64,000 bases of DNA from Streptomyces sp. S465 (GTDB lineage: Bacteria; Actinomycetota; Actinomycetes; Streptomycetales; Streptomycetaceae): the NCBI RefSeq assembly GCF_026898115.1, contig NZ_CP114036.1, positions 1,488,001 through 1,552,000 of the forward strand, given 5' to 3'. The notes under the pieces are model-generated. The model did no database searches and was not told the origin of the DNA. It saw nothing but the letters and a program-made list of their open reading frames with translations. A program made the translations under genes and the position numbers. Of the stretch, positions 47,493 to 57,950 are shown piece after piece. Position 1 is the stretch's first letter, and every line of letters starts with the position of its first letter.

Positions 47493-48299
47493 TCAGGCCC
47501 GGCGGTAGACCGGCGGCCGTTTCTCCGCGAAGGCTTTCGAGCCCTCTTTCGCGTCGGCGGTGTCGAAGATCGGCCAGCCGCGGCTCAGTTCCGACGTCAG
47601 GCCGTCGGCCTCGGTCATCTCGGCGGTCTCGTAGACGGACGCCTTGACCGCCTCGACGGCGAGCGGCCCGTTGGCGTTGATCAGCTCGGCGATCTCCAGG
47701 GCCTTCTCCAGCGCCGTGCCGTCCGGGACGACATGGCCGATCAGCCCGATCCGCGCCGCCTCCTCCGCCGGATAGGGACGCCCCGTCAGCAGCATCTCCA
47801 GGGCGTGGGTGCGGGGCAGCTGGCGGGCCAGCCGCACGGTGGAGCCGCCGATGGGGAACAGCCCGCGCCGGACCTCGAAGAGCCCGAAGGTGGCGCCGCG
47901 GCCCGCGACCCGGATGTCGGTGCCCTGGAGGATCTCGGTACCGCCCGCGACACAGGGGCCCTCGACGGCGGCGATCACCGGTTTGCGCGGCCGGTGGTGG
48001 CGCAGCATCGCCTTCCAGTGCAGATCGGGGTCGGCTTCGAGGCGGGCGCGCAGATGCTGTCCGTCCAGCCGGCCGCCGCCCGCGAGCGCCTTGAGGTCCA
48101 TTCCGGCGCAGAAGGCGCCGCCGGCGCCGGTGAGCACCACCGACCGTACGGCGTCGTCCTCGTCGGCCTCGGTCCAGCCGTCGTACAGCCCGACCAGCAT
48201 CGGCAGCGAGAGCGCGTTCCTGGCCTCGGGCCGGTTCAGGGTGAGCACCAAGGTCGCGCCGACGCGCTCGGCGATGAGGTGTTCGGTCCCGCTCGTCAC
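47493..48299 (-). CDS. Enoyl-CoA hydratase/isomerase (crotonase) family protein
   Basis: 268 residues. The GTG at 48299 (VTSGTEHLIAERVG) has GGGAGGA 5 bp upstream. Crotonase landmarks are LNRPEARNALS, the oxyanion-hole segments AFCAGMDLKAL and GPCVAGGTEIL, and FGLFEVRRGLFPIGG with a candidate catalytic Glu. First gene of the minus-strand operon crotonase-DUF35-thiolase-thiolase, opposite the acyl-CoA ligase across a shared operator. Acts on an activated acyl-CoA of unknown identity. Confidence 0.9.
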   Translation of the reverse strand: MTSGTEHLIAERVGATLVLTLNRPEARNALSLPMLVGLYDGWTEADEDDAVRSVVLTGAGGAFCAGMDLKALAGGGRLDGQHLRARLEADPDLHWKAMLRHHRPRKPVIAAVEGPCVAGGTEILQGTDIRVAGRGATFGLFEVRRGLFPIGGSTVRLARQLPRTHALEMLLTGRPYPAEEAARIGLIGHVVPDGTALEKALEIAELINANGPLAVEAVKASVYETAEMTEADGLTSELSRGWPIFDTADAKEGSKAFAEKRPPVYRRA

Positions 48300-48356
48300 G
48301 GCGTCCTCCCGTCTCGACGAGAACAGGTTGCAGCAGCCGTGGGCCGACTTCAAGAG

Positions 48357-48379
48357 AAATCTGATGGACAGTCAGATTT
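48357..48379. promoter_or_regulatory. Palindromic operator between crotonase and acyl-CoA ligase operons
   Basis: AAATCTGA and TCAGATTT flank 7 bp, a perfect inverted repeat 58 bp from the crotonase start and 83 bp from the ligase start. The TCTGA-N7-TCAGA core recurs at 55368-55384 before the NPD gene. TetR-type repressors of acyl-CoA catabolism bind sites of this form; no TetR gene lies in the window. Confidence 0.65.
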
Positions 48380-48461
48380 TCTGGCCGTGGGCCTTCCCAC
48401 CTCATCCGGGCGCGGCTCTAATGAGCGCCGAGCCCGCCGGATCGAGGGATCAGGAGGAGCC

Positions 48462-50090
<1,629 letters not shown>

Positions 50091-50125
50091 GCCGCCCGGA
50101 AGACCGGGCAGACTAAGCTGACCGG

Positions 50126-50683
50126 ATGATCATTCCTCCGGTGACCCTGGCCGACGGCATCGTCATGCGGCCCGCCGTCCAGACCGACGCCGAGGCGCTC
50201 GCGGACGCGTACGTCCGTAACCGTGAGCATCTGGCGCCCACCAGCCCGCACCGCGACGAGAGCTTCTTCACCGCCGAGGGCCAGGACGCCCGGCTGCGGG
50301 ATGAGCTGGCGCAGTGGGAGGCCGGCCGGCTGGTGCCCTGGGTGCTGGCCGGGGACGGGCGGATCCTGGGGACGGTCACGCTGTCGCAGATCGTCCTCGG
50401 CCCGTGGCGCAACGCGAATCTGGGCTACTGGATCGACGCCGGGCACCTCGGGCGCGGGCTGGCCACCCGAGCGGCCCGGTCCGCCTGCCGGGCGGCCGAT
50501 GAACACCTCGGACTGCACCGGGTGGCGGCGGGCACGCTGACGGATAACGTGGCTTCCCAGCGCGTCCTGCTCGGCAGCGGGTTCACGTGGATCGGCAGGG
50601 CGCCCGACTATCTGTACATCGCCGGCGCCTGGCGGGAGCATCTGATCTTCCAGCGCATCCTCAACGAGCGTCCCGCGGTGTGA
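50126..50683 (+). CDS. GNAT acetyltransferase, RimJ/RimL type
   Basis: 185 residues; starts 35 bp after the ligase. IVMRPAVQTDAEALADAYVR opens the GNAT fold, GYWIDAGHLGRGLATRAARS contains the acetyl-CoA-binding Q/RxxGxG/A-like loop, and HRVAAGTLTDNVASQRVLLGSGFTWIG is the terminal block. Targets may be ribosomal protein N-termini or a small metabolite. There is no ribosome-binding site, but TAAGCT ends 6 bp before the ATG, so a leaderless transcript is possible. Confidence 0.88.
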   Translation: MIIPPVTLADGIVMRPAVQTDAEALADAYVRNREHLAPTSPHRDESFFTAEGQDARLRDELAQWEAGRLVPWVLAGDGRILGTVTLSQIVLGPWRNANLGYWIDAGHLGRGLATRAARSACRAADEHLGLHRVAAGTLTDNVASQRVLLGSGFTWIGRAPDYLYIAGAWREHLIFQRILNERPAV

Positions 50684-50717
50684 CCCGCCACCTCGGGCCC
50701 TGCCCGGCGGTCACACC
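50677..50717 (+). terminator. Hairpin overlapping the GNAT stop codon
   Basis: GGTGTGACC and GGTCACACC form a perfect 9-bp stem around a 23-base GC-rich loop; the first arm includes the TGA. Probable terminator for the ligase-GNAT unit. Confidence 0.5.
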
Positions 50718-50816
50718 AACGGCTGATGCGGGGGCGCCTCCCAGCGGTAGCCGGGCGCGCGGTGCCAGGCGTCCCGAGCACGGCGGGATGTGACGGCGGG
50801 ATGTGTCGGACAGGCC

Positions 50817-51419
50817 CTAGGGCTCCGCACGCTCGCACACCGACGGCAGCGAGCGGCCCAGCGCCACGGTGTGCAGCGCGTCCAGGTGCCGCCCGTGGAT
50901 CACCGCGGCGGCCCCGGCGGTGAGCCGTCCCGCGCAGGAGCGGGTCTCGCGCACGGCCGCCGAGTCCGCGATGGCGCGCACGAGTTCGCCGTTGATCCGG
51001 TTGATCTCCAGCCGGATCCGCCCGAGGTCGGGGCGTTCGGTGGGCGCCTGGGAGGGGTCGGCGTCCCAGCGGCGGTAGAGACCGCGCTGGACGACCTTGC
51101 TGGCCTCGATCTGGTCGCGGAAGATCCTCGCCGTCGCCTCCGGGTCGGCGCCCAGCTCCTCGGCCTGCCGCGCCACCGCGTCCAGCACCTCCCGCTCCCG
51201 CGCCGGGTCGTCGATCGGGCTGTCCGTGCCCCACTTCGCGGCGGCGACCTCATCGGCCACCAGCACCCGCTCCGCGGCCAGGTCGACCAGCGGCCGCAGG
51301 GAGGCGTGCGCGGGAGCGGGGCCGGCCGGAGCGGCGGCGGCGGTCGTGGCTCCCGTGGCCAGCACGGCGGTGGCCAGCACGGCGATCAGCGCATGACGCG
51401 CGGACAGATGCGGTCGCAT
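50817..51419 (-). CDS. Secreted chorismate mutase (gamma-AroQ)
   Basis: 200 residues. The ATG at 51419 has AGAGGAA upstream. The signal peptide is ALIAVLATAVLATGATTAAAA, cleaved near residue 30. The mature protein matches exported AroQ chorismate mutases: LVDLAAERVLVADEVAAAKW, SPIDDPAREREVLDAVARQA and ARIFRDQIEASKVVQRGLY. The last holds the conserved Arg/Gln pattern of the active site, and a C-terminal Cys pair (about 160 and 195) is as in the mycobacterial enzyme. It converts chorismate to prephenate outside the cytoplasm; the biological reason is unclear. Confidence 0.9.
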   Translation of the reverse strand: MRPHLSARHALIAVLATAVLATGATTAAAAPAGPAPAHASLRPLVDLAAERVLVADEVAAAKWGTDSPIDDPAREREVLDAVARQAEELGADPEATARIFRDQIEASKVVQRGLYRRWDADPSQAPTERPDLGRIRLEINRINGELVRAIADSAAVRETRSCAGRLTAGAAAVIHGRHLDALHTVALGRSLPSVCERAEP

Positions 51420-51571
51420 GAACGGGCGTTCCTCTCTCGGCGGTACGGCGGCCCGGGGCGTCGTCCGGGCGCGCGACGGGCCCTGGCACGATAGGCCGCC
51501 GCCCCGGCTCGACGCCACGGGGCCGGTCCCGCTGGACGCGCGGAACCGGCCCCGTGGCGCGATGGCCGGGA

Positions 51572-52018
51572 TCAGGCGGGCTGTGGCGGCCGGGCGAGCT
51601 CGGCCTGGCCGAACAGCAGGGCGTACCCCTCGGGAAGGTGGTCCAGGACGCGGCGCCGCAGCTCGGGGCCTGCCAGCCGGCCGATGACACCCAGCACCGA
51701 TCCGGCATCCCAGCGGGCGGTCGCCCGGGTGGATCCGGGGATGTGCGCGGCGATGTCCTTGACGAACCCCCAGCCGGTCAGCCGCTCGGAGGCGGGGATC
51801 TCGGCGGCGAGCACCCGCGCCGCCCTCCTGGGCAGCGCCCCGGCGAGGGCGACCCGCTCATCGCCGGTGAGCTGACGCCCCAGGGCGGCCAGCACGGTAC
51901 GGGTCACCTCCTCGGCCCGCTCCCGGGTGGGGTAGAGACCCTCGTACCGCACCGCCTCGATCAGCTCGTCGTACGTCATACCGGGTTCTGGCCGCCCCGG
52001 GCGACGCTGCTGGAACAT
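51572..52018 (-). CDS. DUF2267 family protein
   Basis: 148 residues; ATG at 52018, with an internal ATG (MTYDELIEAV) at 51979 as an alternative. The DUF2267 signature is clear: YDELIEAVRYEG, AEEVTRTVLAALGRQLTGDE and LAGALPRRAARVLA, then a second half ending HLPEGYALLFGQAE. Members occur near stress genes; here it lies directly downstream of hsp20 with a 49-bp gap, probably cotranscribed. Function unknown. Confidence 0.85.
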   Translation of the reverse strand: MFQQRRPGRPEPGMTYDELIEAVRYEGLYPTRERAEEVTRTVLAALGRQLTGDERVALAGALPRRAARVLAAEIPASERLTGWGFVKDIAAHIPGSTRATARWDAGSVLGVIGRLAGPELRRRVLDHLPEGYALLFGQAELARPPQPA

Positions 52019-52067
52019 GGCTGTGGTAGCGCCTTTCTCGTGAACTCGTGACGGGGTGGGAGCTGTG

Positions 52068-52496
52068 TCAGGCGGTCAACTGGCGGGGAGAGCCCGCCCC
52101 GTCGCTGATCTTGATCTTGCGCGGCCTGGCCTTCTCCGAGATCGGCAGCCGGAGGGTGAGGACGCCCGCGTCGTAGGTGGCGTCGATCCGCTCGGTGTCG
52201 AGGGTGTCCCCCAGGATGAGCTGGCGGGTGTGGACGCCGGAGGGGCGCTCCGAGGCGATCAGTTCGGCGCCCTCGGGGGCCGGGGAGCGGCGCTCGGCGC
52301 GGACGGTCAGCACATTGCGCTCGACGTCGAGGTCGATGGTGTCGGGGTCGATGCCCGGGAGGTCGAAGTGGACGACGAACTCGTCCCCGGCGCGGTAGGC
52401 GTCCATCGGCATCGCGGCCGGCCGTGCGGCGGTGCCCAGAAGCTGCTGGGAGAGCCGGTCGAGTTCCCGGAACGCGTCGGTGCGCATGAGCATCAC
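52068..52496 (-). CDS. Hsp20/alpha-crystallin small heat-shock protein
   Basis: 142 residues from GTG at 52496, or ATG one codon later; AGGAG lies 6-9 bp upstream. The alpha-crystallin domain spans about 30-135: [26 protein letters not shown], then the [18 protein letters not shown] strand with the conserved G-x-L. ATP-independent holdase chaperone. It has a strong promoter about 50 bp upstream, overlapping no recognisable full HAIR or CIRCE element. Confidence 0.93.
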   Translation of the reverse strand: MMLMRTDAFRELDRLSQQLLGTAARPAAMPMDAYRAGDEFVVHFDLPGIDPDTIDLDVERNVLTVRAERRSPAPEGAELIASERPSGVHTRQLILGDTLDTERIDATYDAGVLTLRLPISEKARPRKIKISDGAGSPRQLTA

Positions 52497-52542
52497 AGAT
52501 CACTCCTTTTCGTATCGCTGCGTGCGATGCCCTATGTCTTTT

Positions 52543-52572
52543 TATATAGCGCGGCCGACACAAAGTTGACAA
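52543..52572 (-). promoter_or_regulatory. Promoter of hsp20
   Basis: On the minus strand TTGTCA (52572-52567) and TATATA (52548-52543) are 18 bp apart, close to the primary-sigma consensus and unusually AT-rich for this genome. The predicted leader to the start codon is about 40 nt. Only a half-site like CTTGAGC (HspR-type) is seen upstream. Confidence 0.7.
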
Positions 52573-52580
52573 CCCCACGC

Positions 52581-54152
52581 TCAAGGGTGGCCGTGACCTG
52601 CGCCTTCCGCTCCTCCTCCGTACGACTCACGCAGCCGCCGCTTGTAGAGCTTGCCGTTGGGATCCCGTGGCATCTCCGCGATGAAATCCACCGACTTGGG
52701 ACATTTGTACCCCGCCAACCGGGTGGCGCAGTGGTCGAGGATCCCGGCGGCCAGATCGGGCCCCGGCGCATATTCCTCGGCGGGCTCCACGACCGCGACG
52801 ACCTGCTCGCCCCAGTCCTCGTGGGGCACCCCGAAGGCGGCGGCGTCGGCGACGGCCGGATGGGTGAGCAGCGCGGCCTCGATCTCGGCGGGGTAGATGT
52901 TGACCCCGCCCGAGATGATCAGGTCGATCTTGCGGTCGCGGAGGTAGAGATAGCCGTCCTCGTCCAGCAGGCCGAGGTCGCCGACGGTGAAGAAGTCACC
53001 GATGCGGTTCTTCTCGGTCTTGCTCTTGTCCTTGTGGTAGGCGAAGCCCCCGGTGCTCATCTTCAGGTAGACGGTGCCCAGTTCACCGGCCGGGAGCCGG
53101 GTGCCCTCGTCGTCGAGGACGGCGATCTCGCTGATGGGCCAGGGGCGGCCGACGGTCCCCGGCTTCTTCAGCCACTCCTCGGCGGTGGCGAAGGTGCCGC
53201 CGCCCTCGCTGGCCGCGTAGTACTCCTCGACGCAGCCGCCCCACCAGTCGATCATCGCGCGTTTGACGTGGTCGGGGCAGGGCGCTGCCCCGTGGATCGC
53301 GTGGCGCATCGACGAGACGTCATAGGACCGCTTGACCTCGTCGGGGAGGGCGAGCAGCCGGTGGAACTGGGTCGGCACCATATGGGTGTGCGTACAGCGG
53401 TGGGTGTCGATGAGGCGGAGCATCTCCTGGGGCGTCCACTTGTCCATGACCACCAGGGGGTGGCCGATGTGCAGCGACGAGCTCGCGAACTGGAGGACGG
53501 CGGTGTGGTAGAGCGGTGAGCACACCAGATGGACGTGGTCGGGCTCTTCGGCGCGCGGCTTGATGCCGAAGAAGCGCAGGAAGCCGCCGAGGTGGCTGTC
53601 CTCGGGGAGCCGCCCGGTCAGCGGGCGGCGGATACCGCGCGGACGGCCCGTGGTGCCGGAGGTGTAGTTCATCACCCAGCCCAGCTCGCGCTCGGCGGGC
53701 GGCTCCCCGGACTGCCCCTCCAGGAGCTCGGCGTACGGGCGGAAGCCGTCGATCGCGCCGACCGCGTAGCGGTGGGTCGCGGGCAGCCCCGCCTCGTCGG
53801 CGGCGGCGGTCGCCGGCCCGCCGTAGCGCTCGTGCGCGATCAGCGCCTTGGCGCCGGAGTCGGAGACGATCCAGGCGATCTCGGGGCCGACCAAGTGGTG
53901 GTTGACCGGCACCAGGTAGAGCCCGGCCTGGGTGGCGGCGAGCGCGGCGACGAAGAACTCCACCCCGTTGGGCAGGACGACCGCCAGGGCGTCGCCGCGG
54001 CGCAGCCCGGCGGCGCGCAGCCCGCCGACGAGCCGGTTGCACACGCTGTGCAGCCGCCCGGCGGTCCACTGGGCGCCGTCCGGGGCGATGAGCACGGTAC
54101 GGTCGGGTTCGAGCGCGGCCTGGGCCCAGAAGCCGTTGGGTGTAGGGGACAT
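52581..54152 (-). CDS. Acyl-CoA ligase (AMP-forming), second copy
   Basis: 523 residues; ATG with AAGGAGG upstream. Motifs: P-loop NYTSGTTGRPRGIRR (about 162-176), EEYYAASEGGG, VGDLGLLDEDGYLYLRDRKIDLIISGGVNIYP and the C-terminal PNGKLYKRRLRE with catalytic Lys. SLLHIGHP-like and HTHMVPTQFHRLL segments resemble actinobacterial FadD acids-activating enzymes. It follows the NPD gene by 68 bp on the same strand. Distinct from the ligase at 48462, implying two acid substrates or chain lengths. Confidence 0.92.
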   Translation of the reverse strand: MSPTPNGFWAQAALEPDRTVLIAPDGAQWTAGRLHSVCNRLVGGLRAAGLRRGDALAVVLPNGVEFFVAALAATQAGLYLVPVNHHLVGPEIAWIVSDSGAKALIAHERYGGPATAAADEAGLPATHRYAVGAIDGFRPYAELLEGQSGEPPAERELGWVMNYTSGTTGRPRGIRRPLTGRLPEDSHLGGFLRFFGIKPRAEEPDHVHLVCSPLYHTAVLQFASSSLHIGHPLVVMDKWTPQEMLRLIDTHRCTHTHMVPTQFHRLLALPDEVKRSYDVSSMRHAIHGAAPCPDHVKRAMIDWWGGCVEEYYAASEGGGTFATAEEWLKKPGTVGRPWPISEIAVLDDEGTRLPAGELGTVYLKMSTGGFAYHKDKSKTEKNRIGDFFTVGDLGLLDEDGYLYLRDRKIDLIISGGVNIYPAEIEAALLTHPAVADAAAFGVPHEDWGEQVVAVVEPAEEYAPGPDLAAGILDHCATRLAGYKCPKSVDFIAEMPRDPNGKLYKRRLRESYGGGAEGAGHGHP

Positions 54153-54220
54153 GGCGGTCCGGTCCTCCTTCTGACGGCGGTGTCAGGCGATCTGACGGCC
54201 GGCGGGTGGGGCGGACGCGG

Positions 54221-55324
54221 TCAGGCGCGTCCGGCGATGCGGTTGACGCGGTCGATGGCGCGCTCGAAGCCGCGGGTCAGCTCGTCGAAGACGGCCTGGA
54301 CCGGGCGGACGGAGTCCATCCGGCCGACGATCTGGCCGACCGGCGTGCCGAGCAGGGGTTCCACCTCGTACTTCTGGATGCGGGAGACGGCCTCGGCGAC
54401 CAGCAGTCCCTGGAGCGGCATGGGCAGCGGGTCCGGGCCGTCCCGGTCCTCCCAGGCGTCGGTCCACTCGGTGCGCAGCTGGCGGGCGGGTTTGCCGGTG
54501 AGGGCGCGGGAGCGCACGGTGTCCCCGGAGCCGGCCGCGAGCAGCTTGCGGGTGAGCGCCGCCGAATGCAGTCCGGCCTCCTCGGTGGTGAGCCAGAGGG
54601 AGCCGATCCAGACGCCCTGGGCGCCCAGCGCCAGCCCGGCGGCGATCTGTTCACCGCTGCCGATGCCGCCCGCGGCGAGCACGGGCAGCGGGTCCACGGC
54701 CCGCACCACCTCGGGGGTGAGCACCATGGAGGCGATCTCGCCGGTGTGGCCGCCGGCTTCGTAGCCCTGCGCGACGACGACGTCGAGTCCCGCCTCCTTG
54801 TGGTGGCGGGCGTGGCGGGCGCTGCCGGCGAGGGCGGCCACCAGGATGCCGTGGTCATGGGCGCGGGCGACGACATCGGCCGGGGGTGAGCCGAGGGCGT
54901 TGGCCAGGAGTTTCACGGGGTAGTCGAAGGCGACGTCGAGCTGGCTGCGGGCCACCTCCTCGAGCCAGCCGGTGATCCGCCAGCCGGACGCCTCGCCCTC
55001 GGCGAGCTCCGGGACGCCGTGTTTGGCGAGGGTGTCCCGGACGAACGCACGGTGACCCTCGGGGATCATCGCCTCGATATCGGCCTCGGTGACCCCCTCC
55101 ACCTTCTTCGCCGGCATCACGACGTCCAGGCCGTAGGGTGTGCCGTCGGTGTGTTCCTGCATCCAGTCGAGGTCGCGGGCCAGCTCCTCGCCCGCGCCGT
55201 AGCGGACCGCGCCGAGCACGCCGAACCCGCCGGCCCGGCTGATCGCCGCGGCCACGGCGGGGAACGGCGTGAAGCCGAAGACGGCGTGCTCGACACCCAG
55301 CCTTGTGCTCAGCTCCGTCTGCAT
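54221..55324 (-). CDS. NPD/nitronate monooxygenase-family FMN oxidoreductase (IpdC-like)
   Basis: 367 residues; starts MQTELSTRLGVEHAVFGFTP. TIM-barrel FMN-binding signatures include GGFGVLGAVRYGAGEE, VVAQGYEAGGHTGE and VLAAGGIGSGEQIAAGLALGAQGVWIGS. The long C-terminal region (to 367) and the surrounding ligase, crotonase and thiolase-like genes resemble IpdC-type oxidoreductases of steroid C/D-ring breakdown more than plain nitronate monooxygenases. That is inference. A TCTGA-N7-TCAGA operator sits 44 bp upstream. Confidence 0.82.
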   Translation of the reverse strand: MQTELSTRLGVEHAVFGFTPFPAVAAAISRAGGFGVLGAVRYGAGEELARDLDWMQEHTDGTPYGLDVVMPAKKVEGVTEADIEAMIPEGHRAFVRDTLAKHGVPELAEGEASGWRITGWLEEVARSQLDVAFDYPVKLLANALGSPPADVVARAHDHGILVAALAGSARHARHHKEAGLDVVVAQGYEAGGHTGEIASMVLTPEVVRAVDPLPVLAAGGIGSGEQIAAGLALGAQGVWIGSLWLTTEEAGLHSAALTRKLLAAGSGDTVRSRALTGKPARQLRTEWTDAWEDRDGPDPLPMPLQGLLVAEAVSRIQKYEVEPLLGTPVGQIVGRMDSVRPVQAVFDELTRGFERAIDRVNRIAGRA

Positions 55325-55367
55325 GGGCGGCAGGATGCCGCAGGGGGCCGGACGAGGGAAGAGCTTT

Positions 55368-55384
55368 TCTGACGCTACGTCAGA
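55368..55384. promoter_or_regulatory. Palindromic operator upstream of the NPD-ligase operon
   Basis: TCTGACG-CTA-CGTCAGA is a perfect 7-bp inverted repeat with a 3-bp spacer, sharing TCTGA-N7-TCAGA with 48357-48379. A weaker relative, TCTGAC-N6-GTCAGG, lies in the gap before the second ligase (about 54174-54192). Confidence 0.65.
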
Positions 55385-55417
55385 TTCTTTGGGTGCCGCC
55401 GCCCACGGCCCGCCCGG

Positions 55418-56974
55418 TCATCGCCTCTCCAGCACCGCCATGGCCGCGTTGTGGCCGGGGATTCCGCTCACCCCGCCGCCGCGCACCGCTCCCGCGCCGC
55501 ACAGCAGCACATTGGCGTGGCGCGTCTCCACCCCCCAGCGGCCGGTGCCCTCCTGGGCGTACGGGAAGGCCAGGTCCCGGTGGAAGATGTTGCCGCCGGG
55601 CAGCCGCAACTCGGCCTCCAGGTCCAGCGGGGTCTTGGCCTCGACGCACGGCCTCCCGTCGGCGTCATGGGCGAGACAGTCGGTGATCGGCTCGGCGAGG
55701 TGCGCGTCCAGCTCGGCGAGGGTGGCCCGCAGCAGCGCGGTGCGCGCCGCGTCGTTGTCCTCGGCGAACAGCCGGGCGGGGGTGTGCAGTCCGAACAGGG
55801 TCAGGGTCTGATAGCCCGCGCGGGCCAGCTCGGGGGCGAGGATCGACGGATCGGTCAGCGAGTGGCAGTAGATCTCCGAGGGCGGCCGGTGCGGCAGCTC
55901 CCCCGCGGCCGCCTGGCGGTACGCCTCCTCCAGCGCGCCGTACCCCTCGGCGATGTGGAACGTCCCGGCGAACGCCTCGCGCGGGTCGACCTCGCGGTCC
56001 CGCAGCGCGGGCAGCCTGCGCAGCAGCATGTTCACCTTGAACTGCGCCCCCTCGGCGGGCGGGGTGGGCGGCTCCTCGCCCAGCAGCCGGGCCAGCTCCC
56101 GCGGCGCGGCCCCGACCAGCACGTACCGGGCCGTCGCGGTGGACTCCCCCGCCTCGTCCGCGTACCGCACCTCCGCCCAGGTGCCGTCGGTGGCGATCGC
56201 GGTGACCTCGCGTCCGGCCACGATCCGCGCGCCCGCCGCGCGGGCGGCGCCGGCGAGGGCGTCGGTGAACGCGCCCATGCCGCCGACGGGGACGTCCCAG
56301 TCGCCGGTGCCGCCGCCGATCACGTGGTAGAGGAAGCAGCGGTTCTGCCGCAGCGACGGGTCATGGGCACGGGCGAAGGTGCCGATGAGCGCGTCGGTGA
56401 GGACCACGCCCCGGACGAGGTCGTCGTCGAAGGCGGCCTCGATCGCCTCCCCCAGCGGCCGTTCGAACAGCGCCTCCCACGCCGCGTCGTCCCCGACCCG
56501 CGCCCGCAGCTGAGCCCGGGTGGGCAGCGGCTCGGTCAGGGTCGGGAAGACCCGCTCGGCGACGCGCTGGGTCATGCCGTAGAAGCGCTGCCAGGACTCG
56601 TACTCCCGGTCCGACCCGGTCAGCCGCGCGAAGGCGGCGCGGGTCCGGGACGTGCCGCCGGCCACCAGCAGTCCGGTGTGGCGCCCGCCCCGGACATCGG
56701 GCGTGTACGAGGAGACCGCGCGCTTGCGCACCGCGAAGCGCAGTCCGAGGTCGTCGACGATCCGCCGGGGCAACAGGCTGACCAGGTAGGAGTAGCGGGA
56801 GAGCCGCGCGTCCACACCGGGATAGGGCCGGGTGGACACGGCGGCGCCACCGGTGCGGTCCAGCCGCTCCAGCACCAGCACGCTGCGCCCGGCGCGGGCG
56901 AGGTACCCGGCGGCGACCAGACCGTTGTGACCACCGCCGACGATCACGACGTCATACGCATCGCTGTGAGACAT
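55418..56974 (-). CDS. CrtI/PYROXD2-like FAD-dependent oxidoreductase
   Basis: 518 residues. The dinucleotide-binding motif is DVVIVGGGHNGLVAAGYLARAGRSVLVLE (residues 8-36). Further blocks are GGMGAFTDALAGAARAAGARI (about 225) and the C-terminal NVLLCGAGAVRGGGVSGIPGHNAAM that closes over FAD. The family includes phytoene desaturases and PYROXD2; no carotenoid genes are near, so a desaturase or oxidase on a lipid-like substrate is more likely. Its 3' end lies 93 bp from the NPD start on the same strand. Confidence 0.87.
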   Translation of the reverse strand: MSHSDAYDVVIVGGGHNGLVAAGYLARAGRSVLVLERLDRTGGAAVSTRPYPGVDARLSRYSYLVSLLPRRIVDDLGLRFAVRKRAVSSYTPDVRGGRHTGLLVAGGTSRTRAAFARLTGSDREYESWQRFYGMTQRVAERVFPTLTEPLPTRAQLRARVGDDAAWEALFERPLGEAIEAAFDDDLVRGVVLTDALIGTFARAHDPSLRQNRCFLYHVIGGGTGDWDVPVGGMGAFTDALAGAARAAGARIVAGREVTAIATDGTWAEVRYADEAGESTATARYVLVGAAPRELARLLGEEPPTPPAEGAQFKVNMLLRRLPALRDREVDPREAFAGTFHIAEGYGALEEAYRQAAAGELPHRPPSEIYCHSLTDPSILAPELARAGYQTLTLFGLHTPARLFAEDNDAARTALLRATLAELDAHLAEPITDCLAHDADGRPCVEAKTPLDLEAELRLPGGNIFHRDLAFPYAQEGTGRWGVETRHANVLLCGAGAVRGGGVSGIPGHNAAMAVLERR

Positions 56975-57246
56975 GTCCTCTGGTTAGCACGGGGTGATCG
57001 CCGGGGCCATGCCGTGGGCCCGGTGTGGGCGTGATGGGGAAGGCATGGCGTGGGCTTTTGCTCGAGCGAAGCTATCTGATTTTCATATTTGCGTAATTGG
57101 ATCGCTGCGTTCCGTAAGATTTTAGGCTCATCCGATGCACGAACCGGCTTCCATGAGCGCTATCTGAACAGAGGGCGCAACACGGCGCACTCGCGGGGCG
57201 TGTGGGGGCCACTCCCCGTACGACGAACAGAAGGACAACGAAGTCC
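56975..57246 (+). other. AT-rich leader upstream of the sigma-factor operon
   Basis: 272 bp without a supported gene. Bases 57060-57125 are strikingly AT-rich for this genome (TATCTGATTTTCATATTTGC, then TAAGATTTTAGG), marking the promoter region of the plus-strand operon that starts at 57247. No exact -35/-10 pair is claimed. Confidence 0.5.
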
Positions 57247-57405
57247 GTGAATCTTCAAACCGTGGTGAACGTCGCCACCGCCGTACTCGCCGCACGGGTA
57301 TTCGGCAGTGACGCCATCGCCCTCCTGCGCCGAGCGGCCGCCATGGGAGTCCGCGTCGGCGTATCGGAACTCCATCGCAGCCACCAGAGGGGAGGGGAAC
57401 GGTGA
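57247..57405 (+). CDS. 52-residue protein overlapping the ECF sigma gene
   Basis: From a GTG at 57247: VNLQTVVNVATAVLAARVFG then SDAIALLRRAAAMGVRVGVS, ending SHQRGGER. The first 35 residues could form one amphipathic or membrane-associated helix. The stop overlaps the sigma-factor start (GTGA), implying coupled translation. AAGGA lies 12 bp upstream of the start. No family recognised. Confidence 0.55.
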   Translation: MNLQTVVNVATAVLAARVFGSDAIALLRRAAAMGVRVGVSELHRSHQRGGER

Positions 57406-57950
57406 CCAACGACTTCCTGCGCTCGCGCGACACCGCCTCGATGACCACCGGACTTCCCGCGGACTTCCGTGCCTTCCACCAACTCCACCGCAAGGCGTAC
57501 ATCGACCGGGCCATGGTCTACCTCGGCAACCACGCCGACGCCGAAGAAGCCGTCGACGCCGCCTTCGAACAACTGCTGCGCTGCTGGCCCAAGGTCCTGA
57601 CCATGGAGAACCCGGCCGCCTACGCCTGGAAGGTGATGAAGAACCGGGTCTTCGACCTCGCCCGCGCCCGCAACCGCGGCCCCGCCCTCCTGGACAACGC
57701 GACCTTCGAGACCGCGATCCTCAAGGACGCGGTCGACCCCATCGCCGTCCTCGAGGAGAGCCTGAACCTCTATCAGGCGATCAAGCAACTCCCCGAGCGC
57801 CAGCAGGACGTGGTCATCCTGCTCCACTGCCGCGGCTACACCGTCGCCGAGACCGCCACCCACCTCGGCATCACCGAAGCCGGCGTCCGCTCCACCGCCC
57901 GCTACGCCCGCCGCCGTCTGCAACAGCTCCTGACCAAGGAAGACCGATGA
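57402..57950 (+). CDS. ECF-type RNA polymerase sigma factor
   Basis: 182 residues; GTG start with AGGGGA upstream. Region 2 is about 28-95 (HRKAYIDRAMVYLGNHADAEEAVDAAFEQLLRCW, NPAAYAWKVMKNRVFDLARAR). Region 4 is about 122-175 (LPERQQDVVILLHCRGYTVAETATHLGITEAGVRSTARYARRRL). The DAEEAVDAAF segment replaces the usual DAEDLVQETF. No zinc-binding or membrane anti-sigma gene is adjacent; the next gene overlaps by four bases and may serve instead. Confidence 0.9.
   Translation: MTNDFLRSRDTASMTTGLPADFRAFHQLHRKAYIDRAMVYLGNHADAEEAVDAAFEQLLRCWPKVLTMENPAAYAWKVMKNRVFDLARARNRGPALLDNATFETAILKDAVDPIAVLEESLNLYQAIKQLPERQQDVVILLHCRGYTVAETATHLGITEAGVRSTARYARRRLQQLLTKEDR

Noticed and set aside
45900..48400. Extending the acyl-CoA ligase frame upstream to 45927 on the plus strand
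   Set aside because: The frame is open by composition only; the upstream part is antisense to the thiolase, DUF35 and crotonase genes. The ligase starts at the GTG at 48462 with AGGAGGAG.
52543..52600. HspR (HAIR) operator upstream of hsp20
   Set aside because: Only one half-site like CTTGAGC is present; the second arm ACTCAAG is missing at the right spacing.
55418..56974. Phytoene desaturase of a carotenoid cluster
   Set aside because: No phytoene synthase, GGPP synthase or lycopene cyclase is nearby; the sequence fits the broader CrtI/PYROXD2 family.
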